Positions 9,382 to 20,700 of a stretch of 64,000 bases of DNA are shown piece after piece; within the stretch, counting starts at the first letter, position 1; the number at the start of each line of letters is the position of its first letter. The notes under the pieces were generated by a model, which saw only the letters and a list, made by a program, of their open reading frames with translations, was not told where the DNA came from and ran no database searches. Origin of the DNA: Aplectana chamaeleonis (taxonomy: Eukaryota > Nematoda > Chromadorea > Rhabditida > Cosmocercidae); assembly GCA_029168955.1 (NCBI GenBank), contig JAPDOI010000296.1:834397-898396 (forward strand). Reading direction: 5' to 3'. The translations under genes and the position numbers were made by a program.

Positions 9382-9582
9382 GTGTTCGTATACTTATGCG
9401 ACGGCTAAAAAATGAATTTCTGTATGTAAAAAAGGAAAAAGTGTACGATTTTCCTTCCTACAATGTGACCTACTGTTTTCGGCATAGCGGAAAACATAGA
9501 AACCGGTGCCGATGCTTGAAACTTTGTTCGAATTGACCAACTATGAAATTTGAGGGTGTTCGTATACTTATGCGACGCACTG
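9382..9582. repeat. Right terminal inverted repeat of the Tc3-like element
   Basis: Partner of 7982-8184. Differences between the two are scattered substitutions and small indels, mostly in the stretch 30-60 bp from the tip, while both binding-site-like boxes are conserved. Confidence 0.85.
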
Positions 9583-9639
9583 TATAACATATGCGCACCG
9601 AGTCGGTCAATGCACAATAAGGAACGCAAAGTAGGTACT

Positions 9640-10180
9640 ATTCTAGACGGGGGGGGGCACCCACGATTCAGACAGAATTATAAAATTCAAACCTTAGATT
9701 CTATCCACAGTAACCCTATGCTCATGATAAGAGTATTGAAAACAACTCTATCCAATTGTCGTCATGATGAAGCGTAGGTCGGTGGAATGGTATCATGCTC
9801 CCTGCTAGGAATTCATTCCGGTACTTATGGAATAAGGTTTCGTATGGCCTTGCGGTCAAAACGCGGCACTAAAAATTTTCACATCGAGTTGCTCGCCAAG
9901 TTGGAAGACCTGCAGGTTTCCCCTACGGCTGCATAGGGTAGAACGTTGGGCCCTTATGCCCCACTAGTTGCACCAACATGCTGGTTTCTACCGGATCTAC
10001 ACCTACTCCAATGGTTGGTCCAGCTGCTTCAGCTTTCGCTCCGAACTCCTGCGCTTTAATTCTGCCCAAGTGTTGCTCTCGACAACACTCGCCAAACGCC
10101 CCTGGAGAACAATATTTCAAAAGTATCGAAGTGAGTTCATTCCTAGGAGCATGATATCATTCCACCAACTCACACTTTAT
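9640..10180. repeat. Interspersed repeat related to 1405-2015, with a conserved frame tail
   Basis: Pieces match the fold-back repeat at 1.4-2.0 kb in both orientations: around 9670-9860 on the plus strand and 9925-10085 on the minus strand. The latter reads AQEFGAKAEAAGPTIG...MLVQLVGHKGPTFYPMQP followed by a stop. Short inverted matches join 9775-9800 and about 10138-10165 (GGTGGAATG.TATCATGCTCC). The host function of the frame, if any, is unknown. Confidence 0.5.
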
Positions 10181-10184
10181 CACT

Positions 10185-11040
10185 GCTGTAACTGGGATGC
10201 ACTCTGCCAATTCGAGACTTGATGCTTCGGGGAAAGCGGCTTTTATCACACTCTATTATCGCTTTTAGCGCCGTCACCAAAGCTTATCCGCGCAAAGGGT
10301 GAATTTGCTGAGCGGTCGGATATCAGTCAGCGCAAAGAGTGAAAATACCGTCAGCGCTAACATGTAAATGCATATTAGTTGTTGAACGGCTGGATATCAA
10401 TTAGCGCAAAGGGTGAATTTACCGCCGGTACTGGCATCTCAGAAATTTCTAAACAAGTGAAAACGTCTCAGAGAAAACATGATAAAACGAATGATCACTT
10501 CTCGATGGGTTTACCATGAGCACAGCCGGTATAAAAGCCGCCTCATCTCACTAGAGTTCTCATTCGGCATTCTGATGCCGGCCCTGGAGGGTGACCTTGA
10601 ACCACTCTCTGGAGGCCAGCATATTTTTGGCTGCTGGGAGGATACAGTGGGTATCCTCTCGGCTGGGGGGGGGCGGTTCTCGCCGCGGTCCTCGGGGAGG
10701 GTGGCTCCTCAACGCAGACCTCAGTGAAGATTACGCCCATGTTGCGGACAAGGCGGGGCTTCTAATGCTGTGGACCTTCAAATTCGTATAATTTTCGAAG
10801 TAAACTCACACCTTTTTCAAGGCGAATTCACCTCATTTTCGCGGTAAATTGAACCCCTTCTCGCTGCAAGTTCGCCCTATTTTCACGGGATATTCATCAC
10901 ATTCTCACCTATCCTAGCGGCAAATTCACCCATGCAGTGAATTTAACGCGGCAAATTAAGACATCACGCCGACTTGTACATAAGCATCAAGTCTCTTTTG
11001 CTGAAGCATGAAGTCTCGAATTGGCAGAGGATGTGCTCCT
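10185..11040. repeat. Fold-back repeat with GCGCAAAGGGTGAATT direct repeats
   Basis: CTCTGCCAATTCGAGACTT (from about 10201) is mirrored near 11010-11033 (AAGTCTCGAATTGGCAGAG). Inside, (A)GCGCAAAG(G/A)GTGAA recurs at about 10292, 10338 and 10403, and CGGCAAATTCACC-like reverse forms occur at 10820-10960. A GC-rich block (10560-10740) with GGTATAAAAGCC upstream has no credible gene. Confidence 0.5.
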
Positions 11041-11043
11041 TTA

Positions 11044-11179
11044 AGGTCCTTTCACAGTTTGTCAGACGACGCCGTCCTACACGTTATATGTAAGATAGGG
11101 CTGCGGCGTAAATGCGGGCCGCACAGCCATACCTTATAACGTGTCGGACGTCGTCGTCCCGCAGACTGTGAAAGGGGCT
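11044..11179. mobile_element. 136-bp MITE with TTA duplication
   Basis: AGGTCCTTTCACAGTTTGTC at the left matches the reverse complement of the right end (CAGACTGTGAAAGGGGCT) apart from a few substitutions. TTA flanks both sides (11041-11043, 11180-11182). The inner part is also self-complementary (GACGACG...CGTCGTC; ACGTTATA...TATAACGT), so the whole element can fold. Confidence 0.7.
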
Positions 11180-11182
11180 TTA

Positions 11183-11785
11183 CTCTCTTCATGTACATTT
11201 GGTTACGGTGGATGAAATCTGCGGTTTGAGTTTTATAATGCTGTACGATTCAGGACAGAAATGAAATGAACCACCCACTGGAAACGCTATCAATGGAAGT
11301 ATTTCCATTGAGTTTCCAAAACAACAATGTTTGATAGACGATTATAAATTGAAATCACCTCAAAATTCTCACGGTAAACAAATTCGATGAAACCCAATTG
11401 ATAAAGGGTAGGGTATAAAAGAAATGGAGAACGGTGAGTTTTCATTCACACACCGTCTTTCTCCGGAGATAAGCGGTTGATGCTCTGAACAGACTACGGA
11501 GTAGAGAAACAACCTCAACGGAGATACAGATATCACGGTACTCCTTCGGAATAGACGACCCACAAGAGAAATTTCATGGAAAATGTTCATCCCACTAGAG
11601 CCGTCGATTGATTTAGTCTTTTTCAAACACACTGAACTGTTTGATGTGACCAACCGAGCGGTCGGCCGATCCCAAACAAATGCTAATTTCATTGTAATCT
11701 TTAGTGGGTCGTCTATTCCGAAAGAGCACCGATATCACGATATCGGACCCTAAACATGGGAAATTTTTTAGAAGAAAAACCTCTA
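11183..11785. other. Repeat fragments, no gene
   Basis: The first 150 bp contain a piece of the 1405-2015 repeat family (GAAATCTGCGGTTTGAGTTT) and a weak stem AATGGAAGTATTTCCATT. The rest holds the promoter-like motif listed separately and AT-rich sequence. No coding evidence. Confidence 0.45.
11394..11456 (+). promoter_or_regulatory. TATA-box plus hairpin motif, copy A
   Basis: AATTGATAAAGGGTAGGGTATAAAAG is followed about 15 bp later by ACGGTG...TTCATTCACACACCGT, a short hairpin. A near copy lies inverted at 12291-12354 and a third at 45497-45550. Spacing of TATAAAAG to the CATTCA motif (about 20-25 bp) fits a TATA-initiator core promoter, possibly of a transposon. The role is inferred only from conservation. 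Confidence 0.35.
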
Positions 11786-11986
11786 TAGTGAAGTCCACTA
11801 AAATTTGCACATCTACTAATCAATGAGAAGCAGTCGGATAACGATCAGTATGCATGAATCCTACATCAGCACGCTTGCCACCGGTTGAGTGAGAGCGGTT
11901 CTGCTTCAATTAGTTCATGCACATCGATCTCCAACCGACCGCTTCTAATTGATAAGTAGATGGGCAACTTTTGGTGGACTGCACTA
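11786..11986. mobile_element. Short Tc1/mariner-type MITE
   Basis: TAGTGAAGTCCACTAAAATT at the left is mirrored by TTTTGGTGGACTGCACTA at the right; about 50 bp of the arms match, including CATCTACT.ATCAAT. TA flanks both ends (11784-11785, 11987-11988). It is 201 bp with no coding capacity. Confidence 0.7.
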
Positions 11987-12039
11987 TACACTTCCGTAAG
12001 AGTTTTGTGCCGTTGGCAAATTATAAACTTGTATGATTG

Positions 12040-12125
12040 ATAGCAGTGCTGCCTCGCTCGGAAAGCCTGCAATGCAGGTTCGAGTCCTGCCTGACATCTG
12101 AGCTTTGCGTTCAACTCAGCTACCT
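12040..12125 (+). other. tRNA-related sequence, SINE-like copy 1
   Basis: GCAGGTTCGAGTCCTGC forms a perfect T-arm with a B-box (GGTTCGAGTCC). The D and anticodon arms do not fold properly, and the block recurs, diverged, at 21610-21700. This suggests a tRNA-derived repeat rather than a working tRNA gene. Confidence 0.4.
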
Positions 12126-12290
12126 TCGGAGATCTTATCCAACCCACCCCCCCCCCCCAATCGGCTCACTCGAGTTGGCTCAAAAATTTCTATGTTTCGA
12201 TTCCGATTTCGCGATATCTTGAGCACCGGTGGTGCTGTTTTCCTACTTTCTAGCCTCCGCAGAGCTTCAGCTGCTGACCCCTTGTGAAAA

Positions 12291-12354
12291 ACGTTGCGTA
12301 AATGAATACACACCGCTCACCTCTTTTTTTATACCCTACACTTTATCAATTTGG
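12291..12354 (-). promoter_or_regulatory. TATA-box plus hairpin motif, copy B
   Basis: On the minus strand AATTGATAAAGTGTAGGGTATAAAA is followed by GAGCGGTGTGTATTCATT, matching copy A at 11394-11456 in inverted orientation. The two may be ends or promoters of one decayed element of about 960 bp. No transposase lies between them. Confidence 0.35.
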
Positions 12355-12359
12355 TATCA

Positions 12360-13515
12360 TCAGTTTTGTTTACGAGAGCCGAATGGGGGGTGGGCTGTAT
12401 AACATTATTCGCGACCTTGTGATATCTTGTGATCATCTATAATGCCAAAAAAGACATCAAAATTACATCTTCAAAGGCTTCAGCTTGACTGGATTTAATG
12501 CCGATTTGTGCTTACCAAATCATACCCGTTATCGAGTGATCGCTTCTGTGCCTACACAGTTCATGTGTGAACAGCTGACTAGGGAACCTCGCTAGCCATG
12601 TATGGGCTTTTGAGAGACTGTGAATGTTTCTTGGTCAACTCGATTACGTTCTTTCCGAATCTGTCCTTGGATTTCGCTACGGACCTCAAGTTAACAAGTT
12701 ATTACTGGTTAAAATTACAACGTTGAAATTCACAGATTTTTCAAATTCTGGTGTATCGAGTAAGTGCTTCGTGATTTGAATAGCAGATTAACAGTGACAA
12801 GAACAGAAATGTTATTCAAGCTTACAGAATCCGAGCGCTGCGGTCCCCATAACAAAAATAGGCAGGGCTCGGCGGCCGCTCTTTTTGAGAATGCTTGCTG
12901 AAATGTGGCACTTTCAAACATTCAAAAAAAAACTTCTAAAAAACTCGAAACACATTATAGGGCTAGTTTTTCTTGTTGAGAAAGACACTGGGAACCTTTT
13001 CAGCCCAAAATACGACAAAAAATTTCGTCCCCGAACACCAAAATTGCATGGGAGTCCCCGTGAAAAAAGTCGAAAATTTTTATTTTCAGAATTGAACCAG
13101 GGCAATCTCGTTTGAAAGTGGGTCCGGAAAAAACTCCTTCTTCTCGATCCACACCCCGATTTAACGAAAACTGCTCAAGATAGCCGCGGTAATAACCTTC
13201 ATATGGCAACAATATACGAATTTCAAGACAATAAGTCTTCTATTCAGCGCTGATGGCACATTTCAAAGAAATGAACGAAACAGATATGAGATTCATGCAC
13301 TGCACAGTTGATGCAGGCTAGTTCCTGGCAATCCTTTCCACAGCAGTCGACAGTCTCGAGCTCGAAAAGGTAATCTGCGGGACTGATAAAAGGTGCGGGA
13401 CGGTGGTCAACGTATCCAGCTTTGTGATACGAGTACTTCAGAGAGTTGACGAACAAGGAGCACAAAACATGCGGTAAACTTGCTATATAACCTCAAAAAG
13501 ACATATGTCAATTAA
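12360..13515. other. No gene recognised
   Basis: Ordinary AT-rich sequence; short open frames lack splice support and I see no repeat structure. Confidence 0.45.
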
Positions 13516-14998
13516 GGCCTCTTTCAGAGTTCGATCGCTCTGCGACGCGACCGAATGAAAACACTGTGTATCGATCTGGTCGCGTCGCGCGATCTGGTCG
13601 CCGGCCTTTCAGACAAGATCGCGGGAAAAGTCGCCCAATCGCGCGATTGGGCGATTGAGACGGCCAGATCGCGTCGCCATGCAGTGCACGGCGACGCGAC
13701 CGATCGCGGCGACCGCTTCATATGTCCTCGTTCAAATTCCTCCTTTTTTCACGTTGATTCAGGCGAAATCAGTATAAGTAGGCAAAACAATCATAATACA
13801 AAACAATTATTATCATAAAATGATTATTATCATGAAAAAAATCTACGATACACTTGAGGGTGACAATAAAACTAGGATCCAAACCATAATTGACATTGTA
13901 GTTCAATTGTCTAAACGAAACCTTCTCCCTCTTTCCACTCAAAAAAGCCAAGTACTACACCTGGGTAGAACTACTAATCCGGAAGGCGGGTACAATATCG
14001 ATGGTTCAATACTTCAGCATGTTAACCTAGTTAAAGATTTAGAGTTTCTTGTCGATTCGAAATTGAATTTTGATAAGCATTTGGATAGTATTGTTGCGAA
14101 AGCTGAACAGAAACTTTTCCTTCTCTTCAAATCGCTGAAAACTAAAGGTCCATCGCTTGTGGTTACAGCCTATGAAATTTACGTTCGATCTGTTCTTGAA
14201 TATGGTACCTGTATCTACTTTCCTCATTAAAAAACCTGCGTTGCTAAACTAGAAAGAGTGCAAAACAACTTCACAAGGAAGGTCTTCATAAGGTCTCTTG
14301 GCTTCACGTATAGGAGTAATCCCCATGGCATAGTGAGGAATCGTATGCTTAATTTGGATACTTTACATTAAAGACGCAAAAGAAATGATTTAATTTTGGT
14401 ATATAATATTATAACTGGAAGACTGGGTCTCAAAGCTCATTCATTTTCAAACTGATGAATCAAATACTAGGGGAGAAAGGTTCAAGCTTAAATTCCGTCA
14501 GCCGCGCACCTCTTTGGGGAGCAGCTTCTCCATCTTCAGAGACGGCATTTAATACTTGAAGATGAGTCATACTGTTCAGATACCGATCAGCTTCACTAAA
14601 TTCAAAATACTTGTCAAAAATTACCTTCATTGTCAAGAAAGGATCTATCAATCGTTTTACGCTTTTTCCTTTCGAAACTTGTCATTTTTCAAGTTCCTCG
14701 ATGTTTTCGTTGTTTTCCTGCCCTTTCTATGTTTCTACACGTCTGCAAGGGCGTGTAATAAAGTTAAAGTTAAATGGCAAAGCACAATGCACCTTTTTAT
14801 CAGAAATGACTAGCCAATTGCGCGACACCGCGAACATGAAACAGGCGTCGATTAGAATGTGTACGTAAAAGTGCGTGGTCGCCAACTTCCCCGATTGGGC
14901 ATTCACACTTCCAAAATCTGCGATTTCCACGGCGACGCGACGGTCGCGTCGCCGTGCCCACGATCGCGTCGCAGAGCGATCGAACTCTGAAAGAGGCC
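13516..14998. mobile_element. TTA-type element, GGCCTCTTTCAGAGTTCG family, copy 1
   Basis: GGCCTCTTTCAGAGTTCGATC at the left is a perfect inverted match of the right end over about 35 bp, reaching GCTCTGCGACGCGA. TAA flanks both ends (13513-13515, 14999-15001). Subterminal regions are dense in GCGACGCGACC and GATCGCG motifs. The centre holds a CR1-like LINE fragment (13820-14460). A larger copy in the opposite orientation lies at 38233-41006. No PIF/Harbinger transposase is present. Confidence 0.8.
13820..14460 (+). pseudogene. CR1-like LINE fragment, C-terminal RT region
   Basis: The plus-strand frame from about 13850 gives QLSKRNLLPLSTQKSQVLHLG, NLVKDLEFLVDSKLNFDKHL, KSLKTKGPSLVVTAYEIYVR and SVLEYGTCIYFPH, the conserved region after the catalytic YADD of CR1-like reverse transcriptases. 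After a stop at 14228 it continues KLERVQNNFTRKVFIRSLGF, then RNDLILVYNIITG. It lacks the catalytic RT blocks and the endonuclease and has several stops, so it is a dead insert within the TTA-type element. Confidence 0.75.
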
Positions 14999-15001
14999 TA
15001 A

Positions 15002-16479
15002 GGGTTACGGGGCATCTCACTAGTGAACACGGCTGTCCCCTCAGTCTCTGCCCGCCGCGAGACGGGCAGGGTATTGCGCCACCAGGCCCTACATCCGATG
15101 GCTTTGCGGGCATGGTGGAGCTTCACCTGCAGTGATCTAGCTCTCTTGCACAGAGATCTTGCTGGTGGTCTTCGTGAATGGTTTGGAATCGCAGTCTGTA
15201 TTTCCCTTGACTATATAGCATCGATTAAAGAACTGAAGGTTCCCAATCGCACAAACTATGGAACTCGCGTAACAGTAAAAACTTCTGTTTTTGCATACAA
15301 ATCATTAAAGAGAACCGAATTATGTAGATCATCAACGAATGAATTTATTTTGGGGTGTTCCACCATCTTAAACTCCTTGTTGTTACTGCTAATACTTCAA
15401 CAGTTGAAAAATACAGAAATTTTCTGTTTAGCAAGCCAAAACTTCAATCATTGATCTCATTGTCATCGATCCTAATTTGTGATTTTGACCATGCGTTGCT
15501 GTAATAATTTTCAAATAGTGTTTCGCTCATATAATGCGTGAAATTGAGTGAATTCCCTTTTTCACCAACCGTAAAAAAGAATTTATGCTAAGAACTCACT
15601 TCAGAAAGCATCGCCTAAAAGTTTTTATAATCAGTTTTTTTAACGAATAATTGTTAACAATCATTTTTTTATGAAATAACTTTGTCAACCTCAATAAGTT
15701 TAGTTCTGATCAGTTATATTTAGAGTCTGTATCTAAGCCGATGTGCATACTTTCATTCAGTAGCTTTTCGTTGATGAACGATTCAATTATTATTTAAAGT
15801 TCATAGTTTCTTTGATTGTTTGGAAGAATTTTAACTTATCCATTCAACTGATTCAATTTTATTTTTTTAGTTTTTGATTTTCTTTCGTTTTGGTTGTTTG
15901 TTTGTTAATTTTTCATGAAATATACATGCATTTTCTATATACATGCATTTTAATGAAGACTGCAACTTTTCACGTGGTTCGAAACCAGTTTAGCTTTTGA
16001 TGTTATGATTTATTACTTTAAGGATTTGAGCCAGTTACGACTTACAAATAGTTCTTGCAACCTTAAACACGTAAAATGTGGTCGCCAAATACCCACCTTA
16101 CGCTAGTTCGAGAGCTGTGACCGAATTCTCATCTAGATCTGCTAGTAAGCTTCCTTTTCCTAGGGCCCAGGGCGAGAAGCATGCACCGAGGAGAATGCGC
16201 GACGACGGAGGAAAAACGCCGAGAAACGCATGCTCACTTGTGACTTGCCCTTAGACCTTCAATTGAGGGCTCTAGAAATAAAATACTGATAATAGAACAA
16301 CCTCAAAGGCACAGTCCAAGCTCAGAGATGAAATCTGATATTTCTACGTATCCGTGAAGTAGACCCAGCCTTTATAACACCTATCAAGTGCGAGCTCTCA
16401 ATTCCTTCTAATAAGCGAGATATAGGAGGAAGCCACCCTGGGCTGCCCACACCTGAAAGCCACTTTGGCACGCCCCTTT
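15002..16479. other. AT-rich sequence without recognisable genes
   Basis: No splice-supported frames, no RNA gene and no strong inverted repeat seen. AT content is high at 15460-16080. Confidence 0.45.
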
Positions 16480-16731
16480 CACGATCTTTCGAGCTCAACA
16501 GTGGCGTGATGAGCGATGGCTTCCAATCAATAGCCCCGTTCTTCCCTTAACTCTCAGCCTCTCTCTTTGTTCAGGTCGGCTCGCATACACCGGTTGCAAA
16601 AGACGGAAGTTACAAGCCACGCACAACTCGTCCACCATGCTTCCGCAGCTTAATTTTTTAGGGGCCATAACTCCGTTTCTAGGAGGTCTTGTGTGATTCC
16701 AGAGACATTATTGGAATCAGCGTGGAACCCT
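16480..16731 (-). repeat. Dispersed repeat, inverted copy of 33563-33795
   Basis: On the minus strand GATTCCAATAATGTCTCTGG, CGGAGTTATGG, GAAGCATGGTGGACGAGT and CTTGTAACTTCCGTCTTTTG all recur in order at 33563-33795. It is non-coding and appears truncated at a CR1-like LINE fragment. Confidence 0.65.
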
Positions 16732-16920
16732 TCTCAAGATAGTTCAATCCATCAGGGAAAAGAGATATTAACAGAATCGAGAAAATACAAAGCAACTTCT
16801 CAAGTAAGCTTTTTGTCAGATCTGAAGGCTATCAATACTCTAGTATACCACCATCTATGGACAGGAACTCTATTCTGGGATTACCAACGTTGGAATCAAG
16901 AAGGAAGGTGTACGATGCAT

Positions 16921-17194
16921 GTACCCTCGACGCCCGAGCAGCTCGCAGGGAGGAGCTTTGCAGTCCGGTGCTTGCGTTGCGGCTCGTTTTGGTAAGAGGT
17001 GAACGGGTGGCCGTGTGGTGTTCCGGCCCCTGCCCGGGCACCTAGTATGGCCATCAGCGCATCCATTACCAGGTGCCCGGGCTGGGACCGGGACACCACA
17101 CGACCACCCGTTCACCTCTTTTCGAAACGAGCCGCAACGCAGGCAGCGGACTGCCAAGCTCCTCCCTGCGAGCTGCTCGGGCATCGAGGGTACG
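16921..17194. repeat. 274-bp palindromic insertion
   Basis: GTACCCTCGACGCCCGAGCA at the left is mirrored by TGCTCGGGCATCGAGGGTAC at the right. Arms of about 125 bp match closely (CTCGCAGGGAGGAGC, GTTGCGGCTCG, AGGTGAACGGGTGG, GCCCGGGCACCT) around a short spacer near 17043-17070. It interrupts the CR1-like frame between KVYDA and the downstream part. Confidence 0.8.
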
Positions 17195-17480
17195 GTTCAC
17201 AAAATCATACATCACATGTTCAGTGTTGATGCTACCGAGTTTTACACGTTTGTCCCTTCGGTCACCCGAGGAAGACAATTGAAAATCTCCTACCGTAAAC
17301 CTAAATCCAGATATGGAGCCGTTAGTTTCACAGCCCGAGCCGGATCACTTTTTATCACTTTGAGCAAAACAGTAGATGCGTCGTGTAGAACAACCGCTTT
17401 CAAGCGCCGCATTGAAAGAATGATACTAAGGCCATGAGTATCTAAGCTCTGGTACGGCCGTAATGACCTGTTGATTTAGA

Positions 17481-17572
17481 TTATCACCAGCAGCGGAGCG
17501 GTGGGCCTCGGCGAAATATAACTAGTAATAAGGAGGTTTCGACGAAAAAGCCACCGCTCCGCGCTGTGATAA
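17481..17572. repeat. Small inverted repeat in the LINE tail
   Basis: TTATCACCAGCAGCGGAGCG (17481-17500) pairs with CGCTCCGCGCTGTGATAA (17555-17572) across a loop containing GGCGAAATATAACTAG. Confidence 0.6.
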
Positions 17573-17752
17573 CCGAAAACATGAGTTCACTCGGAATGAA
17601 ACAGAGTCTAGCTATGTTGTTGCTTGATATAGCAATTCAATCAAGTCCAAGTGATAAGGAATTCTCCCTAGTACACGGGTAGTTTGTATGTTTCTTCCTC
17701 TCCATCATGTTTTCACACGAGTGTCTTATACATCGTATTGAAATAAATAAAT

Positions 17753-20700
17753 GACTTACTTGACTTAAACGGTTGGCTTCCGCCTGACGCGGTCATTCCG
17801 CATCTTCACCGAGGTGTGCCGTCCTAGTAGTCAGCCGTGTCCATTTTTCACGGTCTTCAGCCACAATTTGAACACAATCCATCCATTGATCGCCGCCTGA
17901 ATTGCCTTTCGATGCCGAGTCACTTTATATCCTCTTTTACCACATCCGTCCAGAACTTTCGCCTACGCCCAGGTGGCCGTCTCCAGACAGGATTTGGAAG
18001 CATCCTTAGAGCGTGTCGAACAAGACGATCTGGCGGTCTCCTTAAAATATGCCCCAACAGACGAAGACGACCTTCCGTTGCCGCTTGAGATGGCATTGGG
18101 AGATGTTGGCATCTCCCTTGTGTCAAACGTTGCTGTAAGGCGTCGAACTCGTTGTAGAGATCTTTATTGTGGCACATACGCGGCCAGAAATATCCGAGCA
18201 AACGTCTAAACAGCTTCCTCTCCGTGCAATCCAACCTTTCTATCTGCGTATTCGGTGCTGCCCACGTCTCCGATCCGTACATCATGATAGGGCGAATATC
18301 GGATAAGTACACACCCAACTTGACTTCCTTAACGATGGGGGTAGACCACAAACACTTGATAAGCGAATTGACTGCAGATGCAGCTTTCGCACATCGTTGT
18401 TCAATATCCGCTGTATAACTACCATCGTTCTTCAGCAAACAGCCCAAATAACAGAAATCGTCCATCAGTTCGATACGTTGTCCATCCACACAGACTCCCG
18501 TTGAAGGCCTCTGAGAGACCCACATCTGCTTGCATTTGTCGGGACAAAGACGAAGTCCATAGGCTGCGGCATACTTCGAAACGAGGTTCACAATTCTTTG
18601 CAGTTTTGCGTTGTTTTCAGTGAATAACACTATGTCGTCGGCGTACTCCAGGTCGACAAGGGAGCGTCCTGATGGTGTTAGGATCACGTCCGCAGGAAAC
18701 TGTTCTGCAACTCTACGCATGATGTCATCAACGGCGAAGTTGAATAGAAAAGGTCCTGCTACAGGTTCTTGCCTTACTCCTGTTCTCACCTCGAAAGTTG
18801 ACGTAAACCCGACAGGCGTACGAACTGCTGCTGTTGTTCCTTTGTTCATGTCCTCGATTAGTCGAAAATACTTTTCCGGGACTCCAGAGGCTCGCAGAGC
18901 GTTGAGTAATCGATCACGATGAGGAGAGTCTAGCGCGGCTTCAAAGTCCAAAAAAAACAAGCTGTAATGGCTTCGAAAACCGCTGCCACGATTCAATTAC
19001 TCTTCTCGCGACGAACACTTGGTCGATGGTCGATCTTCCAGGTCGAAAACCGGCTTGCTCATCTCTGGTCGTTCCTTCACGATGTTTGATAAGTCGCTCG
19101 AGAATGATACGTTCTAAAGCCTTGTACATGACACGAAGTAGAGAGATTCCTCTGTAGTTCTTAGGATCCGTGACGGATAGCTTCTTTTGAAGAGGTACGA
19201 TGATCGCATGTCTCCACTAATCGGGTATCCTTTCGCTCATCCATATGGCACGGATGGTGTTGGTCATTTCACGAATCCCAGACGGAGAAAGAGCTTTCAG
19301 CATTTCAGCAGTGATGTTGTCATCTCCACCAGGCTTTCCATTCTTCATTTTCCGGACACAATCCAAAACTTCAGACTCAGTCGGCGGTTCCTCACTGACA
19401 TCGTAATGTGTTCTCTGAACATGCGGGAGCTCAGGTACTAATGGCGCTGGACGATTCAGTAGTGAACTGAAGTAATCCTTCCACATTGGCAGCGTCGCAT
19501 CACCAACTGCAACTCCATTGTTAGTGTTCAAGACAGGAGAACATCTCTTCATCTTCCCGCTATACTGTCGCAGCAACGTGTAGGCTTTCTTCGGATTCTT
19601 CTCCTCCCAAGCCTTCTCGAACTCCGTAGCTCTACACGTCCACTCTCGTTCGTGGTCACTTTGAAGCTGCCGACGCAACTTCCTCCTCAGACGCTTCTCC
19701 TCCACGAAGTTTCCTGCAGTTCGGAGAGCACATACTCTGTTGTAGGTAGATGTTGTTTCCTCTGAGACGTAGGCGAGCTTCTTTCTGGGCTGTACAACGG
19801 GAAACGCCTCTTTCGAAGCGTCCTGGATGCACTTGACGAAAGAGTCCGCGTCGCAAAATTTCTTCTTATTTCGTACTCCGATATGAATAGAAACGCGTTG
19901 TCGAAAATTCCTTCTGCACTCTTCATCTCTGAGACTTGTCATGTCAATCCTCAGGAGAGGCTGAGCCCCTCTCTTCCTCTTATGAGTCCTCGCAGTGAAG
20001 TTCAACAGAACAGGACGGTGATACGAATCGAATGCGACATCCCACACAGCTCTAGATCTTCGAATGTCCGATACTGGAATATTCCTCGTCAGGACATAGT
20101 CAAGCTGTAGGTTCAAAGTTGTCATCTTCCGCTTCCCGCTTCCGCTGCTTTTCTGGAGATAGCTGAGTGGGTCCCTGCCACGTAAGCTGATGGCGGCGAT
20201 GATTCCTCTTGAATGTCGATGCAATAATCAGACCACTGCGTTCACAAAAGTCGACAAGGCGGTAGCCATTGTCCGATGTTTGCTCCACTGGGTAGAACCA
20301 TTTACCGAGTACTTCGGATTCCTGATCGAGTCCCATCTTCGCATTTGCGTCAATCCCCACGACAACAGCATGTTGACAAGGTATCCTGGACAGCAACGTA
20401 TTGAGTTCCTCATAAAACGCATCCTTCGAATTGTCTTCGGCGGTTTCATTGGGCGCATGAGCACTCACTATCCACAGATTGAATCCTCTGTGATCCCGCA
20501 GTCGTACGAATGCATTCCGGCACGACGTTGAGCCAAACTCTTTGACCATACCATTGAAATCCTTCCTTACAGCTATTGCACAGCCTCCCACTCTCCTATC
20601 GTCAGCGTTACCGCAGTAGATGGTGTACTCTCCGACGCTGATGACGGGTCTATCCTTGAGGCGGGTTTCCTGCAAAGCAGCAAACGGTGCATGGAAATAG

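Larger units (their letters stand above)
7982..9582 (-). mobile_element. Tc3-like DNA transposon, apparently complete
   Basis: The 1.6-kb element starts CAGTGCGTCGCATAAGTATA and ends with the reverse complement, flanked by TA at 7980-7981 and 9583-9584, the Tc1/mariner target duplication. Inverted terminal repeats are about 200 bp and carry a second internal copy of the terminal CGTCG.ATAAGTATACGAACAC box, the bipartite transposase-binding arrangement known from C. elegans Tc3. Between them lies a single open transposase gene with one small intron. It inserted into an intron of the unrecognised host gene at 7640-7909. Confidence 0.9.
16790..17752 (+). pseudogene. CR1-like LINE C-terminal fragment with AAAT-repeat tail
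   Basis: One plus-strand frame reads KLFVRSEGYQYSSIPPSM then DRNSILGLPTLESRRKVYD, and another after a palindromic insertion reads YTFVPSVTRGRQLKISYRKP and GAVSFTARAGSLFITLSKTV, ending at a stop near 17437. These are the C-terminal motifs of CR1-like polyproteins (LGL.TLE.RR..D and SFT.RAG.L). A non-coding tail follows to the AAATAAATAAAT at 17741-17752, where an RTE element inserted. The copy is split by the palindrome at 16921-17194 and lacks the RT core. Confidence 0.7.

Noticed and set aside
10543..10791. Small GC-rich gene downstream of GGTATAAAAGCC
   Set aside because: Both strands are open by composition, the segment lies inside a fold-back repeat and there is no recognisable motif.
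16870..17437. Proline/arginine-rich frames over the 16.9-kb palindrome
   Set aside because: They mirror each other on both arms (MPEQLAGRS in both), a by-product of the palindrome. Only the part after 17215 is LINE-derived.
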